Shown one piece after another: positions 20,649 to 31,015 of a DNA stretch of 64,000 bases. Positions within the stretch are counted from its first letter, which is position 1, and each line of letters starts with the position of its first letter. The notes under the pieces were generated by a model. It was given only the letters and a program-made list of their open reading frames with translations, was not told the origin of the DNA and did no database searches. The stretch is from Aristolochia californica (Eukaryota > Streptophyta > Magnoliopsida > Piperales > Aristolochiaceae), in assembly GCA_029961685.1 (NCBI GenBank), contig JARWKL010000008.1:39380144-39444143 (forward strand), written 5' to 3'. The position numbers and the translations under genes were made by a program.

Positions 20649-21140
20649 TCAATCCAAAAAAACTTTCCGTTTACTGGTGTCATGGACAGCTTGCACAGCA
20701 GAGAGAGCAGCAACAGGGACATCCTCGTAAACAATGTCAGTGTAGTCTGCCCATAGATTTTGGAAGCCCGTGAAATATTCTTCAATCGAACGACTGCCTT
20801 GGGTGAAATTTGCAAGTTCATATTCAACTTGAAATCGACGGGTCGTGCTGGTTTGACGATAAACCTTGTAGAGGTAATTCCACATGTCGGCGGCAGTTTT
20901 GTAGGGCCTCAGATTTGGGACTAGGTGAGGCTCAAGAGATCCAAGTATCCAAGTCATGACTCTAGCATCCATGATGATCCATTTTGACAATGCGTCAGCA
21001 TCGCCAGGTGCCGGATCACTCCCATCAATATGACCCCATAAACCTCTTCCCTGAACAAATAACCGGAACTAAAATTCCCAAATACCGTAGTTCTTGCCCG
21101 TGAACCGAAGAGGAACGAAATCAGACTTATCTGCTGACAT
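20649..21140 (-). pseudogene. Copia-type gag fragment (UBN2 family)
   Basis: A minus-strand frame from ATG at 21138-21140 reads through FTGKNYGIWEF, a TAG stop, then RGLWGHIDGSDP, the main body (ILGSLEPHLV, TAADMWNYLY, YFTGFQNLWADY) and ends at 20649. These are typical of the copia Gag polyprotein N-terminal half. There is no zinc knuckle, polymerase or LTR, and one internal stop. It is a dead fragment. Confidence 0.8.
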
Positions 21141-21149
21141 GATAAAATT

Positions 21150-22370
21150 AAATCTAGCAAAAGTCCTAATGCACCCCCGCAAGATAAGAAATTCCAAATA
21201 TACCCCCACTTTTCAGAAATTACAAATAGACCCCTACACTTGCAGAAATCCAAGAGACAAGAAGCAAAATGACAATTAAATTTAAAGATATGACTTTGAA
21301 GGCTTAGAATAGGATAGGTTCTGACTTGACTGGTTTCTTCAACGTACTATAACTAGTCAAATTATCGTTCTCTAGTTATGGTCACTTTGAACAAAATGTC
21401 CTTCAAAAAATCTTAAACACAAACTAAACACAAAAATCCTATATAAGTTGTGAAATGTATAAAAGGTTGTATTTGAATATGTGAAGACACAAATCAAATG
21501 AAGTGGACCCAACGAAGTATGCAACATAACCTCGCCTACTAAGTGATATCATGTCCAGTGTCATCACCAATGACTATTTTTTCAGAACAAATAAAGCTTA
21601 AAATATAAGAACTTACCGACATCATTGTTGATATGGTAACGTATTCTTCTATCCACAACATAGTTCTTATCTGTCAGGCTTCGTTATGTCAAATCATCTA
21701 TCTATGCAACCAAATTGATGGTGCCTAAAGTCATGACTGAATGCTTATATCAGTCATAGCAATTCTTGGCCACAAATATGACACTAGATACTTTCTAAAT
21801 TTAAGCTAGAATATGTAGGGTAACATTAAAAGGCCATGTAAGCCAATAACTTTTGAGCATTATTTAAACCAAATCTTTCCATATAAAATAACTCGAGGCT
21901 TTGGGTTTGATTGGAATAAAAGAAAATGTGTTAAAGGCCATGGAAGGAGGCACAATGAGAATGTATAAAAATTACACTTGATTTAAATTTCAGAAAGTCA
22001 TTGAGTCAACTTGATGAAGGATTTGATCAATTTGATGGGAGACTGAGTTGGCTCGATGAATGTCCAGTCAATCAAAAATTATTTTATCAATTAATTAATT
22101 TAAGATCAAGTCAACTCAATGATGTCACACAGATCCATTGAAGTTTCGATCAAGTTGACTCAATGAGTAATGGAGTCAACTTGATGTATCATCTTCAACC
22201 TTCTATCTAGAGTTTTATGAACCCTACTCTCATGTTATTCTTTTCTTGTTACCAATGTGGGACTAATAAACCTCTAGTGTGAAGAGGAGAGAAAAACAGA
22301 AATATCGAATTTAAGTTTTGCACAAGTTAGTCAAGTCTATCCACCTATCATTTGGTAAACCATTCCTCCT
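21150..22370. other. AT-rich spacer without supported genes
   Basis: Contains only short chance frames. The strings TTGATGAAGG...GTCAACTTGATG near 22000-22190 are locally repetitive (AGTCAACT), and GTGGGACTAATAAACC near 22258 looks like an LTR remnant. The gag upstream region 21150-21255 has a line of CACCCCC/TACCCCC boxes. Confidence 0.4.
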
Positions 22371-22551
22371 CATTTATGTTTCTAGACTAAAAAGGCAATA
22401 AAATCTAAAGTTCTAATAGCCCGATGGCTTTAAAATTTTTTATGGCCATTAAATTTAGAACATTAGGCCATGAAGTCTCAAAAAAGCAAAATCGAGATGC
22501 ACCAGTCTTTCTATCCAGAAGTCCCTCCAGATTCTTTCTTATCATCATCAT
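22371..22551 (+). repeat. RLP upstream block split by the copia element
   Basis: GATGGCTTTAAAATTTTTTATGGCC, AGTCTTTCTATCCAGAAGTC and AGATTCTTTCTTATCATC match the block also seen at 42930-43020 and 11110-11200. It continues after the retrotransposon at 26263 (ATCGTCAAAAAAATAAA, TGTTTCTCTTGCTTACC). Confidence 0.7.
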
Positions 22552-22821
22552 TGTTAGATATGTAAACAGAGACAAAGAAAAAATAGAAATTGTAATTTCA
22601 TTCTCCTCAATTGATCTATATATAAGTGGTGGTATTTATACAAATTACAATGCTCTGGATGATTCTGGAATACATGTCATGTATCAGTATTCTGGATGTT
22701 TCTGGATTACATGTTGTGATTGTACGTTCTGGATTCTTCTGGAGGAGGTGACTGTGTCTTTTGCTGAGGTGGAAGTCTGACTAGTGCTGAGTTGGCGCTG
22801 GGAGACTTAACCTTGTTGTTA
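22552..22821 (-). repeat. 3' LTR of the copia element
   Basis: 270 bp. Shares with the other LTR the strings AAACAGAGACAAAGAAA, GTGATTGTACGTTCTGGATT and GTTGGCGCTGGGAGACTTAA. It is slightly shorter because it lacks a 36-bp repeat. Confidence 0.9.
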
Positions 22822-23309
22822 CCCCCCGGCGAGCCCAACAGTCCTGGTAGGACGGTGAGGCTAGATCTGAGTGTGCAAAATCGGGTGCTAGAAAGGAAGG
22901 AGACTTGAAGAGTCTTGCTATGAACACGATCACAAACGAAATGATAATCAATGTCCACATGCTTGGTCCGAGTATGCATCACAGGGTTCACAGATAATTA
23001 AGTGGCCCCCAAATTATCACAATAAAGAATGGGGGGCTGAGATAAGAAAATGCTGAGTTCAGATAATAAGGATTGAACCCAAATGAGTTCACACATAGCA
23101 TGGGCCAAGGCCTTGTACTCAACCTCCGTGCTAAACCGAGCAATAATAGTTTGTTTCTTTGAACTCCAGCAGATGAGATTAGTGTCATAGAATAAATAAT
23201 AGCCACTGGTAGATTTTCGATCATCGGGGCAGCCTGCCCAGTCGGCATTAGAGAAGGCAGCCAGAACAGGAGATGGAGAAGGGGTGAGAACTAGACTATA
23301 ATCCAGAGT

Positions 23310-23855
23310 TTATTTTAAATAATGTAAGACCTTCTTCATAGATTGCCAGTGAGAAAGACAGGGGGAATGCATAAATTGACAGACCCAATTGACGGAGAAG
23401 GATAAATCAGGTCGATTGAAGATAAGATATTGGAGGCTTCCCACCACACTCAGGTATAGAGAAGGATCATCCATAGAGGTTGAATCAAAGGCTGAGAGTT
23501 TAGTGGAGGGAGACATAGGTGTGCCAACAGGCTTACAGTTAGCCATGTTGGTCTTATGTAATAAATCAAGAATATATTTACGTTGGGACAAAACAATCCT
23601 ATTCGAAGTTCGGTGACACTCAATACCGAGGAAGTAATGAAGATGACCAAGATCTTTCACTGGAAAATCAGCATTGAGTAATTTAACGAGCTGAGCAACG
23701 GTAGAGCTATCTGAGCCAGTAAGGAGAACATCATCAACATAAACTAAAAAATACTCAACATTGGACTGACGGTGGTAGATGAATAAGGAAGTGTCGGACT
23801 TGGAAGTAACAAAGCCAAATTCAATCAGCTTGCTGCTCAGACGAGCATACCACAC
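23310..23855 (-). pseudogene. Copia reverse-transcriptase remnant
   Basis: Open for 181 codons with FLVYVDDVLLTG (the catalytic YVDD), HYFLGIECHR, LSQRKYILDLL and GSLQYLIFNRPDLSF. Upstream polymerase codons continue to about 24300 but are broken. A TAA at 23310 cuts it from the RNase H part. Confidence 0.85.
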
Positions 23856-25213
23856 ACTGGGGGCCTGCTTAAGGCCGTAGAGAGCACGATTGAGCTTGCA
23901 TGCATAGGTGGGAAATTGAGGATGGACAAATCCACTGGTCTAGGACGTAAAGACGGTTTCGTCTAACGTGCCATGAAGAAATGTATTTTGAACATCTAAT
24001 TGATGAACCGACCAATTTTTGGAGAGGGCAATGGAAAGAACTAACCTGATGGTTGTCGGTTTGACAACTGGACTAAAAGTCTCGGAATAGTCCAAACCCT
24101 CGAGCTGACTATAGCCCTTGGCAACAAGGCGCGCCTTTCGTCGTTCAACCGAGCCAGTGGAGAGATATTTTGTTTTGAAAATTCAGCGGCAACCCACAAC
24201 ATTCTGAGATGAGGATGGAGGAATAAGAGTCCAGGTATTGTTGGAGAGAAGGGCGTCAAATTCGAGTTGCATCGCACGACGCCATTCTGGATACTTGGAA
24301 GCTTCGGTGAAGGAGGAGGGTTCGTTGGGAGGGTCATGGGATGTGAGAAGGGCTTGAGGGGGTGGCCAGGAGACGGTGCTATTGGTTAGGAATTTAGGAA
24401 AATGAAGATTTGATTTGGACCTGGTTTGCATGGGATGAGGATGGGAAATGGGGGAAGGGGAGACGACTGAAGACTCAGGAGGTACAGGCTTAGAGGGGAC
24501 TCGGGAAGAGACAGAATCACGAGGAGGAGAAGTGGGCAGCGGTAAGAGTGGGGAAGTGGGCCTAGCCAACGGGGTCTGAGAGGAAGGGGAAGGGGCGATG
24601 GATGGAGGTGTGAGACCAGGAGAGGAAGGAGGAGTGATGAGATGGGGAAGTTCAGTGGTAATGAACTGTAGGGGCAGAGAATGAGATTTTGGAGGAGATG
24701 AGTTGGATGGAGATGATTGAAAGGGAAAAACGGTTTCATCAAAAAGAACATCACGGGAGACATACATAGGAGAGGTAGGGATATGATAGCATAAATACCC
24801 ATGATGATTAGGACTGTAACCAAAAAAGGCACAAGGAAGAGAGACCGAGCTACCAACATGGTGAATAGAAAGAGAATTACCGTCACCAACTCGAACCTGG
24901 TCATCGCCCGTGTACTCAATAGGATTAAGTGATAAGTTGGAAAAATTGTGAGTGAAGTGATGAGTGGCGACCGAATCAGGGTACCAATTATGGTCAACAG
25001 ACGGGGCAGAGGTTAAGTGTACAGATAGAGCGTGGGGGCGGGGGGGGGGGGTGTGGACAGTGCGGGTGATTTGGGGAAAAGAGGGAAAACGAGGACGAGC
25101 GAGGGGGAGAAAAGGGTGAAAATGAGGAGGATGAGGCGACCGCCGGAGCGTCTACAGCCATGGGTGCGGGAGCTGCCTCGGTCGCGGAATCCCGACCGAT
25201 CGAAGCCCCTGCC

Positions 25214-25897
25214 TCAGGTGCTGGGATGCGACAGAAGGGAGGTTGCATTAGCCGAGAGGTCAGGGGACGTCGGGAGGGTGGTTTGGTGGTGGAGGAGGCG
25301 GGATTCGTGGCTGTAGACTTGGGAGGGAGAAAGGGGTTCCAGACATGTCGTAATGGAGGTTACGACGGAATCAAAATCAGAACCGAGGTCAACCAATAGG
25401 AAGGTGATGAAATCGGAAGCGGGAAGGACTTTTCCTGCCATCACGAGGGTGTCACGAAGATGTTTGGCCTTTTGGTAGTAATCGGTAATTGATTCCGACC
25501 CTTTCTTAAGGGTCGTGAGTTGATATTGGAGTTGCATTACACGGGTTTGAGATTTGGACGCAAACAGTGTCTCGAGAATCAGCCAAATTTCATGGGAGGT
25601 GGTGGCTTCGACGACATGGGAAATGAGGGTTTCGGTGAGGGAGGAGATGAGGACGGACATGATGGCATGGTCTTGCTGCTTCCAGATCGAGTAGGGAGAG
25701 GAGATTTCTGGGGGAGAGTCGTCGGACGGTGGTTTGGGCACAAGGATGGAGCCGTCGATGTATCCAAAGGCATTCTGACTGTGGAGGTAAGGCATGAGTT
25801 GAGCCTTCCACTGCAGATAGTTGTCATGGGTTAATTTTACGGTGATGAAATGAGAGGGAGATGGGAGGGAGAATTTTGGGAGGTTTGATTCAGTCAT
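25214..25897 (-). CDS. Copia gag remnant
   Basis: Open for 227 codons from an ATG at 25895-25897, about 80 nt after the primer site. It has LTHDNYLQWKAQL, an aromatic/acidic stretch FGYIDGS and VMQLQYQLTTLKKG, typical of the copia Gag_3/UBN2 module that packages element RNA. It runs out of frame before a zinc knuckle. Part of the element at 22552-26262, not a host gene. Confidence 0.8.
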   Translation of the reverse strand: MTESNLPKFSLPSPSHFITVKLTHDNYLQWKAQLMPYLHSQNAFGYIDGSILVPKPPSDDSPPEISSPYSIWKQQDHAIMSVLISSLTETLISHVVEATTSHEIWLILETLFASKSQTRVMQLQYQLTTLKKGSESITDYYQKAKHLRDTLVMAGKVLPASDFITFLLVDLGSDFDSVVTSITTCLEPLSPSQVYSHESRLLHHQTTLPTSPDLSANATSLLSHPST

Positions 25898-25978
25898 GAA
25901 GGGAGGGAAAAATAGAGATATGATCGGGAGGGAAAGAGATGGATACGGACGTGGGTCCTTACAGAGCTCTGGATACCA

Positions 25979-26262
25979 TGTTAGAAACGTAAACAGAGAC
26001 AAAGAAAGTATAGAAATTGTAATTTCATTCTCCTGGTATTTATACATATGACAATACTCTGGATGATTCTGGAATATATGTCATGTATCAGTATTTTGGA
26101 TGTTTTTAGAATACATATCGTGTATCAGTATTTTGGATGTTTTTAGAATACATGCTGTGATTGTACGTTCTGGATTCTTCTGGAGGAGGTGATTGTGTCT
26201 TTTGCTGAAGTGGAAGTCTGAGTAGTGCTGAGTTGGCGCTGGGAGACTTAACCTTGTTGTTA
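25979..26262 (-). repeat. 5' LTR of the copia element
   Basis: 284 bp. Holds a local duplication of GTATCAGTATTTTGGATG (near 26087 and 26121) that the other LTR has once. The LTRs differ at many sites, so the insertion is not recent. Confidence 0.9.
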
Positions 26263-27095
26263 ATCGTCAAAAAAATAAAAATAAATAAATAAATAAATCT
26301 CTTTGTCATGTGTTTCTCTTGCTTACCATTTGTACACCTATTTAATATATTCGTCCAGAATTAAAGAAGTTCGAGTGGTCATCGCTTTGGGTAAAGGAGA
26401 AAGGAGGAGAAAGCAATTAAAGAAGTTCAAGTCGTCATCGCTTTGGGTAAAGGAGAAAGGAGGAGACAGCAGAGTCTGCAACACGTTCTCTACCACAGAA
26501 ATCTGATTCGGCTGAACTTCGTTTTCTGAAACAGAACTTCCACTGTACAAAGATGAAAGGAGAATGAAGCAGCAGCTCAATAGAGGTAGCTTTATTTCTG
26601 CTCCTTTCAAAACTATTCAGCCTTAACTTGTCAAGTCGTCATAGCTTTGGCTGAAGGAGAAAGGAGGAGAGACAAGTCGTCATAGCTTTGGCTGAAGGAG
26701 AAAGGAGGAGAGAGCAGAGTGTGCAACACGTTCTCTACCACATAAATCTGATCAGCTCAACCTCGTTTTCTGAAACAGAACATCCTTTGTACAAACTATA
26801 AAGAGACGAAAGGAGAACGAAGCAGCAGCTTAACAGAGTTAGTGTGGAAGAGATGAAATTAATTAACACATATAACCAATAATAAAATTAATTTATTGAG
26901 ATGGATACATTATAAAAATAGAAAACATTTGAGATCAAGAAGTGTAATATTCGTCAGATTCTTTCTCGTCATCATCGATATGAAATAAATAAAAAATAAA
27001 AAACGCAAATCTCTTCAATTTGAATCGAATCCACTCTGCATCTCACTGGGACCGCTGAGCGGGGAAACCCTCACTGCGAAGCGCTTGCCGATCTG
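26263..27095 (+). repeat. Three orphan RLP 5' cassettes
   Basis: Cassettes near 26375-26590 and 26630-26853 each carry GTCATCGCTTTGGG/GTCATAGCTTTGG, GGAGGAGA, TGCAACACGTTCTCTACC and CTGAAACAGAAC. In each the first box is doubled (52-bp and about 44-bp steps). The second ends ...GTTAGTGTGGAAGAGATG, as at a true RLP start, but is followed by unrelated AT-rich DNA. A partial third (26930-27095) matches 52290-52435. No gene body follows. Confidence 0.75.
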
Positions 27096-27100
27096 CTGAG

Positions 27101-27543
27101 TGTTGGAATCCTTAATAGTAAATTCTAATCCAGAATTTACAACATGCTAGAATAATAGGATTAAAAACATACATGGATCCATCTCGTGAATTTCGTCTTC
27201 TGATACGGAATTTACTGTGACGAACAATAAGAACGGATGTGGTCTTCCTCAACTAAATCGCCTTATTCCTCAATGGGACCTTCGTCTCTCTTCTGGATGG
27301 GGCGAAGGGAAACTGTGTGTGATTTAGTATCTTGGGGATCATAACCATGTTGTGTCTCCTTATATAAGATTCCCATAATTCCCTATGGTATCTATTCAAT
27401 TAGCCCATATTCATGGCCCATTCCTTAATGGGCTTAACAAAATCAGATCACTTAATTTCATCCCATTCCATTAATAATAGAAAATATAATTACATAATAA
27501 ATATGTTATCCAAATTAGAATAAGAAATGTGAATTTCCTAACA
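27101..27543. mobile_element. Solo LTR with perfect target duplication
   Basis: 443 bp from TGTTGGAATCC to TTTCCTAACA, flanked on both sides by CTGAG (27096-27100 and 27544-27548). It sits inside an RLP upstream cassette. CTTATATAAG at 27359 may be its TATA box. No internal region remains. Confidence 0.85.
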
Positions 27544-27548
27544 CTGAG

Positions 27549-27831
27549 TTCTGTTCAATGTGTCCAGAATTAAAGAAGCGAAGCATGAGAGAGATTAGAT
27601 AGAGGGATTTGCAGGGTCTACCTTTCAGACGATTCAGCCTTTAACTTGTCAAGTCATCACTTTGGGTGAAGGATAAAGGAGGAGAGGAAAGTGTGCAACA
27701 CGTTCTCTACCTTAAGAATCTGATCCGTCTGATCGTGAACCTCGTTTTTCGAAACAGAACCTCCTCTGTACAAACTATAAAGAGATGGAAGGAGTTAGAA
27801 GCAGCAGGGGAAGGGAGTTAGTGTCCAAGCG
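27549..27831 (+). promoter_or_regulatory. RLP 5' cassette of the RLP-D fragment
   Basis: Carries all boxes in order: TTGTCAAGTCATCACTTTGG, AGGAGGAGAGGAAAGTGTGC, AACACGTTCTCTACC, TCGAAACAGAACCTCC and ACAAACTATAAAGAGATGG, then the leader GCAGCAGGGGAAGGGAGTTA just before the ATG at 27832. Confidence 0.6.
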
Positions 27832-27920
27832 ATGGGGGTGACTTCAATTCTGAATTCGATTGTTGGGTTTCTCTTGCTGGGTATCTTATGCAAGGGGATC
27901 AATTCTTCGCAAGTGGGTTG
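27832..27920 (+). pseudogene. RLP-D: signal-peptide stub of a receptor-like protein
   Basis: ATG at 27832 opens MGVTSILNSIVGFLLLGILC then KGINSSQVG and a TGA made at the join with copia DNA. It matches the first 28 residues of RLP-A and RLP-B. Everything after the signal peptide has been replaced by a copia fragment from about 27918. Any product would be a 29-residue secreted stub. Confidence 0.85.
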
Positions 27921-28025
27921 ACTGATGTGCATTTTCATTGTGACACATTTTCAGGTTTGATTGATGTGCATTTTCATTGTGACACATTTTCAGGTTTGAC
28001 TGATGTGCATTTTCATTGTGACACA
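27918..28025 (+). repeat. 39-bp unit repeated three times
   Basis: GATGTGCATTTTCATTGTG begins at 27924, 27963 and 28002. At 13 codons per unit it keeps frame and repeats VHFHCDTF/CDTC, part of a zinc-binding motif. It lies exactly at the join between RLP-D and the copia fragment. Confidence 0.9.
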
Positions 28026-30952
28026 TGTGAATTGGCTAAGAGCCACCGTATTGCTTATTTATCGAGTTTGAATAAAAGTTTCGAACCTTTCTGAGGTTAT
28101 TCATTCTGATGTTTGGGGTCCAGCCAAGATTCCCTCTATTTCTAGAGCTCGTTACTTTGTGACATTTATTGATGAATGTACTAGAATGACTTGGGTATCT
28201 TTGCTTATACAAAAGAGTGATGTGTGTCTAGCATTTCAGAAATTCCATACAATGATACATACTCAATACCAAAAGCAGATTCATGTTTTGCAATCTGACA
28301 ATGGTACTAAGTTTGTTAATGCTTCTCTCGAAAATTTTCTGACCACTCATGGAATTCGTCATCAGACTTCTTGCACCTATACTCCCCAACAGAATGGATT
28401 GGCAGAAAGAAAGAATAGACAACTTTTGGAAGTAGTGCGTGCTTCTCTCTTTGGCATGAACATGCCTCGATTTTATTGGGGTGAAGCTATCACATTTGCT
28501 ACCTACCTCATCAATTGAACACCTTCTAGAGTACTTGATTTTCAAACTCCTCTACGTAAGCTGCAATCCCTGATTTCAATTCCCCATCTTCCGAATCTTG
28601 AAGAATTTTTGGGTGTACTGCTTATGTTCATATCCCAAAGATCTTGCGAAATAAACTTGATCAATGTGCCAAGCAATGTGTATTTGTTGGCTACTCTGAA
28701 TTTCAAAAAGGATATCGGTGTTATGATCCACACACCAACAAGCTCCATGTGACTCTAGATGACTCCTTCCATGAATCAGTACCTTATTATTCAGGGGGAG
28801 TTTCTTGGACATCTCTTCAGGGGGAGACTTCAAATGAAGAGAATGTTCCACATGAAACTAATGGAGGTGCTGAGTTTATTGAGTTAGAAGCGATGAATGA
28901 ATTTTTCAAGTGTCATGATGTGTAACAAGACTGTGATTCAGTAATTTCACCTGAAGAACCCCCAGAGTTGCCCCCGTCTGCACCAACAACTGAAGAATCA
29001 ACCCGGAATGTTCCTCCTCAGGTAAATACGAATCATGTGTTTGATGAGTCTAATGAAACATGTCTTCCTATAGAAAACATAACCCCTAGATATCCACAAA
29101 GATTGAATAGGGGAGTTCCAAAAAAATAGTATGAACCTGATCTTGAAGCCAAGACCAAATACTCAATCAATAACTATGTGTCCTCCCATAGGTTGACTAA
29201 ATCGTATGCATTCACTGTTGATCAATTATCCAGGGTTTCTATTCCTAGTAATGTGCAGGATGCATTAGCTGATCCAAAATGGAAAAAAGCGATGAACGAA
29301 GAGATGGAGGCTCTACAAAAAAATGCCATTTGGGAACTTGTTCCCCATCCTAAAGGAGTAAAAACAATTGGATGTCGATGGGTGTTCACATTGAAACTCA
29401 AACCGGATGGAAGTATTGACAGATATAAAGCTCGGCTAGTTGCAAAGGGATATATGCAAAGGTATGGGATAGACTATCAGGATATTTTTGCACCAGTAGC
29501 TAAGATCAATACAATTCGTATTCTTATATCTATAGCAACAAATCGAGACTGGCCTCTGCAACAATTTGACGTTAAAAATGTCTTCCTCAATGGAGACTTA
29601 GAAGAAGAAGTCTACATGGAACTACCACCCGGCGTAAAAAGTGGTTTTTTGTCTCAAGGTGAAGTCTGTAAATTGAAAAAGTCATTGTATGGGCTGAAAC
29701 AGTCACCTAGAGCATGGTTTGGGAGATTCTCGACTACAATGAAGGAGTTTGGTTATAAACAAAGTAACTTAGATCATACTTTGTTTATAAAACACAAAGA
29801 AGGAAAGGTAATAGCTTGAATTGTATACGTTGATGATATGGTCGTGACAGGAGATGACCCAGGTGAAATGCAAGCTTTACAGGAGTATTTTGCCACAAAA
29901 TTCGAAATGAAGGATCTCGGACAACTTAAATATTTTTTGGGAATTGAAATTGCAAGATCGAAACATGGAGTCTTCCTTTCACAACGAAAATATGTGTTGG
30001 ATCTTCTAGCCGAAACCGGAATGCTTGAATGTAAACCAATAGAGACGCCCATAGAAATGCATCATAAACTCGAAATTCTTCCAGATCAAATCCCAGCAGA
30101 CAAAGGGCGTTATCAGCGATTAGTTGGAAGATTAATCTACCTGTCACACACAAGGCCTGATTAAGCGTTGTGAGTCAGTTCATGCATGCACCAAGTGAAG
30201 AACATATGGAAGCAGTCTATTGGATCTTGAGATACTTAAAGAGTGCTCCAGGAAAAGGTTTGTTATTCTTAAAAAATAGTATTTCTAGTATTGAAGGATA
30301 TATAGATTCTGATTGGGCAGGTGATTAGACAACCAGAAGATCCACGTCGGGTTACTTTACTTTTGTGGAAGGGAATCTGGTCACTTGGATAAAGAATATA
30401 CTGAGGGATTTAGGGATCGAATACTCCAAAATGATGAATCTCCACTGTGATAACAAGCCAGTCATCGCCATTGCACAGAATCCGGTTCAACACGATCGCA
30501 CTAAACATGTTGAAGTTGATCGTCATTTCATCAAGGAGAACCTCGATGCAAAAATCATACAATTCCCCTTCATTCAATCTGAGAGTCAACTGACTAATAT
30601 GCTCACGAAAGCAGTATCAGGGAAGACATTTCATGGTATAATTGACAAGTTTGGCATGATCGATATCTATACACCAACTTGAGGGGGAGTGTTTGCAAAC
30701 CTGTAATGAGCTGGTTGTAAATTGATTAACGTGATTATAGGAAACGGATTGTTTCCTTGATCTTGTAATTTATTCCTTGATTTTAGGATCTAAATTGATC
30801 CTAAAATCAGTATGTAATGTATTATAAATTACTTCCTAAACTGAGAAGAATAGATAGTCAGAAAATCATTCTTTGAATCTCTGTTATTATTTTTAGGTTC
30901 TCTCTGTTTCATACTTAGTTGACGCTACTGACAGGGACGGCTTCTCTTACAA
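27919..30952 (+). mobile_element. 5'-truncated Ty1/copia element with 3' LTR
   Basis: Starts within the zinc-binding GAG-pre-integrase region, then has the integrase core (28159-28518, with FIDECTRMTWV, LQSDNGTKF and the QQNGLAERKN catalytic-region motif), RT (29178-30164, YVDDMVVTG after a stop at 29817) and RNase H (30365-30682, DRTKHVEVDRHFI). Several stops and frameshifts are present. The polypurine run GAGGGGGAG (about 30679-30687) precedes TGTTTGCAAACC, the start of a 3' LTR of roughly 265 bp; its end near 30952 is uncertain. No 5' LTR was found. Confidence 0.88.
30688..30952 (+). repeat. 3' LTR directly upstream of the WAK-like gene
   Basis: Begins TGTTTGCAAACC after the polypurine tract. 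TATAAAT at 30823-30829 could be its own TATA box, with transcription then reading rightwards into the kinase gene 160-190 bp later. The end is set by a TTACA near 30952 and is approximate. Confidence 0.55.
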
Positions 30953-31015
30953 ACTCTTCCCGCATCCGTTTATATGAAGATCAAAACAGGGAAAAAACCA
31001 CAAGTAGAGCAGGCA

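Larger units (their letters stand above)
22552..26262 (-). mobile_element. Defective Ty1/copia retrotransposon with both LTRs
   Basis: The LTRs are 22552-22821 and 25979-26262. Flanking 5-mers are ATCAT and ATCGT. The primer site TGGTATCCAGAGC follows the 5' LTR on the minus strand (25965-25978), and a GGGGGG polypurine run precedes the 3' LTR. Gag is at 25897-25214. Protease codons start near 25000 but join directly to the integrase C-terminus (FFGYS, YVSRDVLFDE) near 24840, so the integrase core is missing. RT with YVDDVLL lies around 23730-23760, and RNase H at about 23310-22860 with stops. The element is dead. Ends are TA...CA on the minus strand, not TG...CA. Confidence 0.9.

Noticed and set aside
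24386..24997. 203-codon minus-strand frame in the copia element
   Set aside because: It is Leu/Pro-rich and out of frame with the recognisable protease and integrase C-terminal codons of the same element.
30974..31015. ATG at 30974 as the WAK start
   Set aside because: It adds a charged 14-residue leader before the signal peptide, and 31016 puts the hydrophobic core at the usual distance. It is still possible.
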